From Thamnidium elegans (lineage: Eukaryota > Mucoromycota > Mucoromycetes > Mucorales > Mucoraceae), in assembly GCA_025201345.1 (NCBI GenBank), contig JAIXMG010000005.1:930001-994000 (forward strand): DNA of 64,000 nt, given 5' to 3'. The position numbers and the translations under genes were made by a program. This document shows, one piece after another, positions 58,256 to 64,000 of this stretch (positions are counted from its first letter, which is position 1; every line of letters begins with the position of its first letter). Below the pieces are notes generated by a model. It was given only the letters and a program-made list of their open reading frames with translations. It made no database searches and was not told the origin of the DNA.

Positions 58256-60806
58256 TTTGGGTCGGGGGGCTTTTTTGTTACCACCTGCTTTTAAACTTGT
58301 TACAAACTTACCCCACAAGGTTGAATTCTTTTTATCATCAATTAAATCAGCCAATTCTTCTAAAGTAAAATGATCATGTAATATTTCTTCCAAATAAAGC
58401 ACGGCAATATGTTTAAGCATGAAATGTTGTAAAGCACCTAATTCTGCAAAATAAAAACTTTTGGCTTTGGGTACAGATTTCGTGTACCGATGACGATGTA
58501 TATTATTATTTGATGTATTACGCGAACTAATAGAGAGTTGAGATAGTTCACCACTACCTACTTCATTTTGTTTGCTTTCGCTGGTAGCAGTACCACTCAA
58601 TGGTCTGGTTCCGGGATCATCTGATTTACTCGATACAAAGGCTACATTGGGGCTGGGTGTTTCCATTAATGTAGATCGCTTACCTACTCGATGTGAATTG
58701 GTTATCTTTCGATTCATGTGGGTCGATTTCATACGTTTAATATCATTTAAATGGATTTCTTGAATAGGGATATGATCATCCTTTTGAATAGGCATTTGAG
58801 GTAAAGGTCGTACTTGATTTTGCTGTTGTTGCTGCTGCTGCTGTTGTTGTTGCAGTTGTTGCAACTGTTGTTGCTGCTGTATGTGCAACTGTTGTTGTTG
58901 TTGTTGTTGCTGTTGAATATGCAATTGATGCTGATGATGTTGTTGCATTTGTAATTGTTGATGTTGTTGTTGCTGACTTAATACTTGCTCATTTGTTTGA
59001 CCATAATAAGCAACCATTGGATCAGGCACATTAAGCAAACTATATAATCTACGTAAAGCGACTCTTAACAAAAAGGAAGATTGCTTTAATTTAGAAATAT
59101 ATTCTACGCCTCGAGAGAAACCTTCAGATTGAGGAGTAATACATTTCTTACAGACAATAGCAAGTGATTGATTATTAATAAACGTATCAGCATATTCATT
59201 ACGAAGAGGAGCACAGCATTGAGAACAAGCAAAGCAAGCATCGTGCCAAAGATAAGCTTGGAAGCGATAACAGACATCTTCACAGGGATTACGACACGAT
59301 TGGCAAAGATCAGAAGAGACAGTATAATCGGCTTCATGAAGGTACTGTCTCTTTTTGTTTGCTAATTCCATTAATTGACTCAAGAATCGACTGATAGCGC
59401 CCGATTTGGAATCATTTTTGCGTTCAAGTCTGAGAGCACCTGTTAAGCCAATACGAATCAAAACTTTAAGATAATGTGCTAATCCAGTTACCAAAGAAAG
59501 TAAGTCTTGTGTGATACCAATTTTTCGAAGACCACTCTCTTGCGTATGTGAAAATAATGAAAAGAAGTTGGAGACTTTTTTACAAAGCATACTAGATTCT
59601 CGGTCATAATATAGTTCTTCGCTGGTTTGCTTAAAGTACTGTGTAGCTAAATCATCAATTGCTGTAAATAAAACATCTACATGCGTAACAAAATAATCGG
59701 CCATCTTTACTCCATCAGCATAACTTCCTTCAGAGACATGAAGTAACATGTCTGATATACAACCAGCAGCAGATTCTAATTACAAAAAGATGGGGGTCAT
59801 GTGTTAGTTACAAAAGAAACAGATGATTTGCACACTTTATACCTTCAAACGCAGATAAAACTGTCCAGATTCGATATACTTTTTCTTCCATAATCGTTTG
59901 TGTATCTTTCAATTCGTCCGAACTCATTTGGCTGAGGTCTAATAGAATATTTATATGTAAGAAAAGGGGGATGGAAATAATAACAACAACAACAAAAAAA
60001 AGGGGGGGAAAGAGAACTTACCAACAGCCAACGTTGGTTCATCATCACCAAAAGATTGAGCCAACTTGACATTCCAAAACTATATGTACACAGCAAAAAA
60101 AGAGTAAATGAATACACTGTTTGTTACCAGTAAAAACAAAGTCTATTTTTTTTTTTTTTTACCTTGTGAATCATATAACATTCCGGATGCCAATGTTCAT
60201 CAACGTTATTTCTATTGATCTCGACAAATTGTTTAAGAATAGCAGTTTCGCAACCAATACATTTGATTGCAAACTGGATGGAATAATGGTAATGACAATA
60301 AACGTTTGTATCGTGCTCATAATAAGAGTCGTCGGGACCAAATACAACAGAACAAACACTACAACAAAAATGCTCTAAATGAAACTTCTTTTCAACTGCA
60401 GTGATATAAGAGCCTCGTAAGGCTTCACCACAATTATCACAAGCAAGATTAAGTCTTTTAAAATAGTCTCGTTCACAAAGTGGTTTTTGAGTTCCATCAT
60501 CTAACTCTATAGGAAAGAATTTGTCTGCTACTGGTTCATTGCAATCCTATTTTTATTTTGCACAAAGAAAAAAAAAAGGGTTTAATTCAAAAAAGAAAGT
60601 TTTTTTTTTTTAAAAAAAAAGAACTGGTTGATATTGTTGTTACTCACAATGCAAAGAAAACATTCCCAATGAAAAGCACCATCCAGGGCGCGTGCAAAAT
60701 TACCTTCTAATTGTTTTTGACATGAAGTACAGTTGATTGTTGTTGTATTAGTAGATGATATAATTGTTTCTGCAAGTTGAACTTGTGTCGATTCAGGTTG
60801 TTTCAT
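57076..60806 (-). CDS. LIM-domain Rho GTPase-activating protein (Lrg1-like)
   Basis: Inactivates Rho GTPases (yeast Lrg1 acts on Rho1 in cell-wall synthesis). Exons in transcript order 60806-60648, 60546-60163, 60079-60022, 59938-59843, 59775-58255, 58163-57822, 57761-57076; 1081 aa. LIM1 starts near residue 25 (CTSCQKQLEGNFARALDGAF) and LIM2 near residue 87 (CDNCGEALRGSYITAVEKKF), with a third partial zinc module (CIGCETAILK...HWHPEC). A further LIM lies near 391-445 (CQSCRNPCEDVCYRFQAYLW; CSQCCAPL). A long Gln tract (about 500-560) follows. RhoGAP covers about 741-950 (GTFGVSIDTLVEKNG; SVEGIFRKNGNIRGLKELSE with the arginine finger in GIFRKNG; LIKKFLRELPDPLLTFRLH; VTHLACCLLPKANRDTMEVL). The tail is Ser/Pro/Gln-rich. 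Domain order matches Lrg1 rather than Rga1/Rga2. Confidence 0.94.
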
Positions 60807-61163
60807 AATAAAAAGAATATATTAAAAAAAAAGAGAAAAAAAAGAGAGAGAAAAAGGGAAAGGGAAAGGGGGTTTTTTTTTTAAAAAAAAAAAGTATATA
60901 AAGGAAAGGAGAGGAGGAGAAGAAAAAAAAAAAAAAAGTAAAAAAAAAAAGAAAAAGAGTGAAAGAAAGTAAGAAAAAGAGAGAGAGAGAGAGAGGGAGA
61001 GAGAAAATATGCTTAAAGGATTTTTTTTTTATAAAAAACACACAAAAACTAATATTTAAAAGAAAAAAAGGAAATGACAGAAAAAAAAAAGAGTGCCTGA
61101 TTTTGTTCCTTGTTTTGTTGGCGAATCAAATGAGCTCCGATAAAAGAGAGAAAGATACTCTAT
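60807..61163. other. Purine-rich upstream region of the LIM-RhoGAP gene
   Basis: Almost pure A/G on the plus strand (about 60820-61010, with GGGAAAGGGAAAGGG and a (GA)n run at 60979-61000), so polypyrimidine on the transcribed side. Typical of fungal pyrimidine-rich promoters. No gene. Confidence 0.55.
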
Positions 61164-63014
61164 TCAACAAACCAGCGGGGCAGTCACATTTTTTTTAATA
61201 ATGTAAGAGAAAAACTTAAGTCATCAGAACCCTCTTCAATAACTGGATTGGAAATATCATTAGAGAATTCATCAACTATACGACGGGTAATTGCAGTAAT
61301 GTCGTGCTAAGGGATTGCATGCGTGCGGGAGACAATAAACATATGTTTGCAGAGGATTGAACTGTCAGGACAACTGCTTTTCTCGATAAATTTCCCGGAA
61401 GGGCTCAAATAAACAGTATAGAATACGTTCTCTGCTCTGTCATTAGTAAAAGACATGCAAGTAAAGAACTAAAGTTTTTTTTTTCTGATTAGTGATTTAT
61501 AAATCTTTACTTTCAAAAGCTTTAGTTTACCGTTTCATCATCTACAAAAGAAAGATCGACCATATTTTGGGCAGTCTTCATTAAGGTTGTTTTATTACAG
61601 ATACATTGGATCCCAAAGACCGATAAACCTTTGACTGTATTGATCGAGACGCCTTGATACCTTAATATCTCGTTTCGTAAAGGATTTGTTGACATAGTTA
61701 TAAGTTTCTAGGTATCGCCAATTGAGTGATCGACATATTCAACTGAAAACAGGCCTGACGATTCCATCACGATCACTTCAAATCACTCTTTTCTGTCTAT
61801 ACCGTCAGCAAAACGTTTTTCAGTCAAGCTGTTCCAAAACATAGGTATTATTTGGCTTTCGTCATATGAGGAAACCATTGATTCGCACCTTATGTGTAAT
61901 ATATATATTTTGTCAATATATATTGTAAAAATACTTAAGTAACAAACTTTACACTTACCAACTAATAAGGACTTCTTTATAAATTATAGAGAAGTGCTTA
62001 AAAATAGGTACAACGTATTCCACCCTGAAGGCTCTTTCGTACTCTTGATTAAAATTGAGCCTCTTTAGAAGTCCCCATAAATTCCTCGGTATCAATATTG
62101 GCGGCTTCCTGTATATTTCATTAATATTAAGTACATCATGGTCTCTTTTTTTTTATATATACACGGTTTACAGCTTTACCTTTTCTATCAGTTCATTTTG
62201 GTCTACATCAATCTCTATATAAATGTTCGAGAGCATAACTTTAGTTCATATTTTGAAGAGACATTCATAATAACATTTTAAATTTTACCATTGTCCATCT
62301 CTCTCAGCGTAGACTCTTTTATAAGGTCAAGTGTCTTATCAGTAATAGCAGCAGCATTATCCTTAGCTTTTAAAGATAGCATATGTGAATTCTCCTTCAA
62401 GGAGCAATATTGAATTCTTCTACTCTTAGCGGCATAGAGGCTCTTGAACTCCTCTGAAAATTTTGGCTTTCGGGAGTATTTATGGTAATTAGCCGCGTAT
62501 CGAGATAATTGGTCATTAACACTATCACTGCCCGATATTTTTTAGACTGTTTTTGATATTATCCAAAGCTTGTTGAGGCCCAGACTTGAGTATTGTTTCG
62601 GTTTTAAGCGAGTTAACCAACTTGCTTCGACTTGTCCATCCAGAAACGGGTAATATAAGATAATTATCCAAAATACCTCCAATGTTCTCTTTACCAATGC
62701 CAATATTTAATATTCTTTTGACAGGAATAGGCTTACTAGAATAAGCTGAACTTTTAGATTTTTTCTTGCGAGACTTGGTCTGCGGTATTTGGGCGATAAA
62801 TGAATACTAGACTGAAAAAAGAGAAAATAAATGAGAAATTGAGCAAGGATAGCCTGATAGATGGCTTATGAAATAACATAACAATTGATATAAAAATAGA
62901 AAACAGTGCTAGTTTAAGGTCGTTCTCAACGACAAACTCTTGTTTAATTTCAGCCAACTCGGTCATATGAACAACGGAGATAGATACTGTATTTTTATCT
63001 TTTAACTTGTGCAA
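61164..63014 (-). pseudogene. Broken gene with SWIM-like zinc finger
   Basis: Pieces of one minus-strand gene in order. 62960-63014 region: VSISVVHMTELAEIKQEFVV. 62560-62785: KPIPVKRILNIGIGKENIGG. After a one-base shift in an A/T run near 62540: GSDSVNDQLSRYAANYHKYS to LDLIKESTLREMDN with a GTAAAA donor. 61970-62110: PRNLWGLLKRLNFNQEYERA. 61530-61880: SSGLFSVEYVDHSIGDT and LMKTAQNMVDLSFVDDE, with in-frame stops TGA (about 61790) and TAG (about 61710). 61164-61480: VFYTVYLSPSGKFIEK, SSCPDSSILCKHMFIVSRTH, then a TAG at 61307-61309 before ITAITRRIVDEFSNDISN. The CPDS...CKHM pattern is a SWIM finger with the first Cys replaced by Ser. SWIM proteins in such fungi are often transposase-derived; I infer a dead copy. 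Confidence 0.55.
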
Positions 63015-63099
63015 AGTATTTGGATTACACGAGCAGATGGTATGTTAGTATTTCTTTTCGGGTTTGGGAATAAGTTTACTAATGATGTGTTTTGTATTT

Positions 63100-64000
63100 T
63101 TTTTTTTTCAATAAACCAAAACCAATATATAAAAGGGTTCAATAAACATAATACATCTAAAACAAATATTTTATAACAGTGCCTGAAAAGAAGTTTATCG
63201 CTTCAAGAAAATGTATAACCTGGTGCCAATTGTGACAGCGCCATGGTGTTGAAGTATATTTGAAGATAGTCGCAGAATGAGTTAGGAATAGTCTTTTTTT
63301 TTCAATTGTGAACCCTACTGGTCATATTTACAAAAGAGAATAGCATTTTATTTTGTTTTATAAGAAAAAAATAGCAGGTAATTTATAATGTACGGTTTAA
63401 ATTTATTAAAAGAGGAAAGTATTTTTTTTGTGTTAAGTGTGAAGCATAAGATTATTATTGAAGGTGCTTGAGGTTCCGCTGGATAACAGACTAGTCTTTT
63501 TTTTTTCAGACAGTTTCAAAGATAGGCGAAATACAGAGGAAAATACCCTTCCCTTGAAAACCAAGCTAGTCGAGGACCAAGTACGCTTATAATCCAATCT
63601 TTTTTTTTTTTTTAAAAAAAAAAGGGACTGGACCGGTGATGACCATCCTAGTCGCCAGAGTGCTTTCCGACATCATCACCAAAACGGCAGAGCCAACATC
63701 TTTTACTTGAAAACGCCATAGGTATAGAGTAAGAGAGACCGTACGCCACAAGGTAACATTTTTTTTTTACATTTAGCAACTAGGAAAGTATTAGAGAAAG
63801 GGGTTTTTTTTAAAAAAGAAAAAGAAAAGTAGCATACCTAAAAGTCCGTGTATTTCTCAAGAGAGAATATAAGCAGAGTTAACCAAGGCCTTATAGGAAA
63901 GAAGAGGACCAACCATTTAGAGCACCCAGATTATTTTGAAGCAGTGGTAGAATATCTTTTTTTTTTTGAGAATAAGGAGCGAAAAAAGACTGAAAAAAAA
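63100..64000 (+). repeat. Dispersed ~0.9 kb repeat, copy 2 (cut by window end)
   Basis: Same orientation as and nearly identical to 12430-13310, from ACAAATA..TTT..AACAGTG near 63165 to GAATAAGGAGCGAAAAAAGACT at the last bases. Differences are scattered single bases (for example GGTGTCAATTG versus GGTGCCAATTG) and homopolymer lengths. The element continues past the window. Confidence 0.88.

Noticed and set aside
60793..61198. Long open frames before the LIM-RhoGAP start
   Set aside because: Pure low-complexity (Phe/Ser/Leu or Arg/Glu/Lys) from the purine-rich promoter.
1..64000. tRNA, rRNA, CRISPR, prokaryotic operon signals
   Set aside because: No cloverleaf with an intact B-box (GGTTCGANNCC-type) was found, no rRNA-like sequence, no regularly spaced identical repeats; all genes are spliced eukaryotic genes.

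Overview
This window looks like nuclear DNA of an early-diverging filamentous fungus, most likely Mucoromycota (Mucorales-like). What I see is AT-rich DNA full of homopolymer T/A runs, intron-rich genes with short introns (mostly 45-110 nt, GTAAGT-type donors and TAG/CAG acceptors), and typical fungal families: SAPS, AVT transporter, ATF/CREB bZIP, Zn(II)2Cys6 regulator, Opy2-like anchor, formin, LIM-RhoGAP. The Mucoralean placement is inference; no rRNA or mitochondrial marker is present. I assigned exon boundaries by reading splice sites and phase by hand. All multi-exon models below close in frame.

Left block (1-8.6 kb): 3' part of a SAPS-family Sit4/PP6 phosphatase subunit (+), convergent with a vacuolar AVT-like amino-acid transporter (-), then a 2.5 kb gene-free stretch, then a small ATF/CREB-type bZIP gene (+).

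Repeat-rich island (8.6-26.8 kb): decayed Tc1/mariner copies (one with ~70 bp terminal inverted repeats), a family of elements starting GGGTCAACCCC, a 245 bp element with a perfect 24 bp inverted repeat, a CCHC zinc-knuckle gag-like remnant, and tandem repeats. One arm of a ~0.9 kb dispersed repeat lies here; its sister copy is at the right end of the window. A second, intact bZIP paralogue with the same intron phases sits on the far side of the island, so the two bZIP genes flank it.

Conserved gene block (26.8-60.8 kb): a PDK/BCKDK-family protein that has lost its ATP-binding residues; cyclin C; a GRAM-VASt sterol-transfer (Lam/Ysp2-type) protein; aspartate kinase; a Zn2Cys6 regulator with a long glutamine tract; an Opy2-like membrane anchor convergent with an Atx1 copper chaperone whose first coding exon is 6 nt; a small secreted protein; a 1.0 kb foldback element; a Rho-regulated formin whose FH1 domain is built from tandem mini-exons; glucosidase II beta; and a Lrg1-like LIM-RhoGAP. 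The formin (a Rho effector) and the RhoGAP lie 2.4 kb apart and may act in the same cell-polarity pathway.

Right end (60.8-64 kb): a SWIM-like zinc-finger gene broken by stops and frameshifts, then the second copy of the dispersed repeat, which runs off the window. No tRNA, rRNA or CRISPR array was found.
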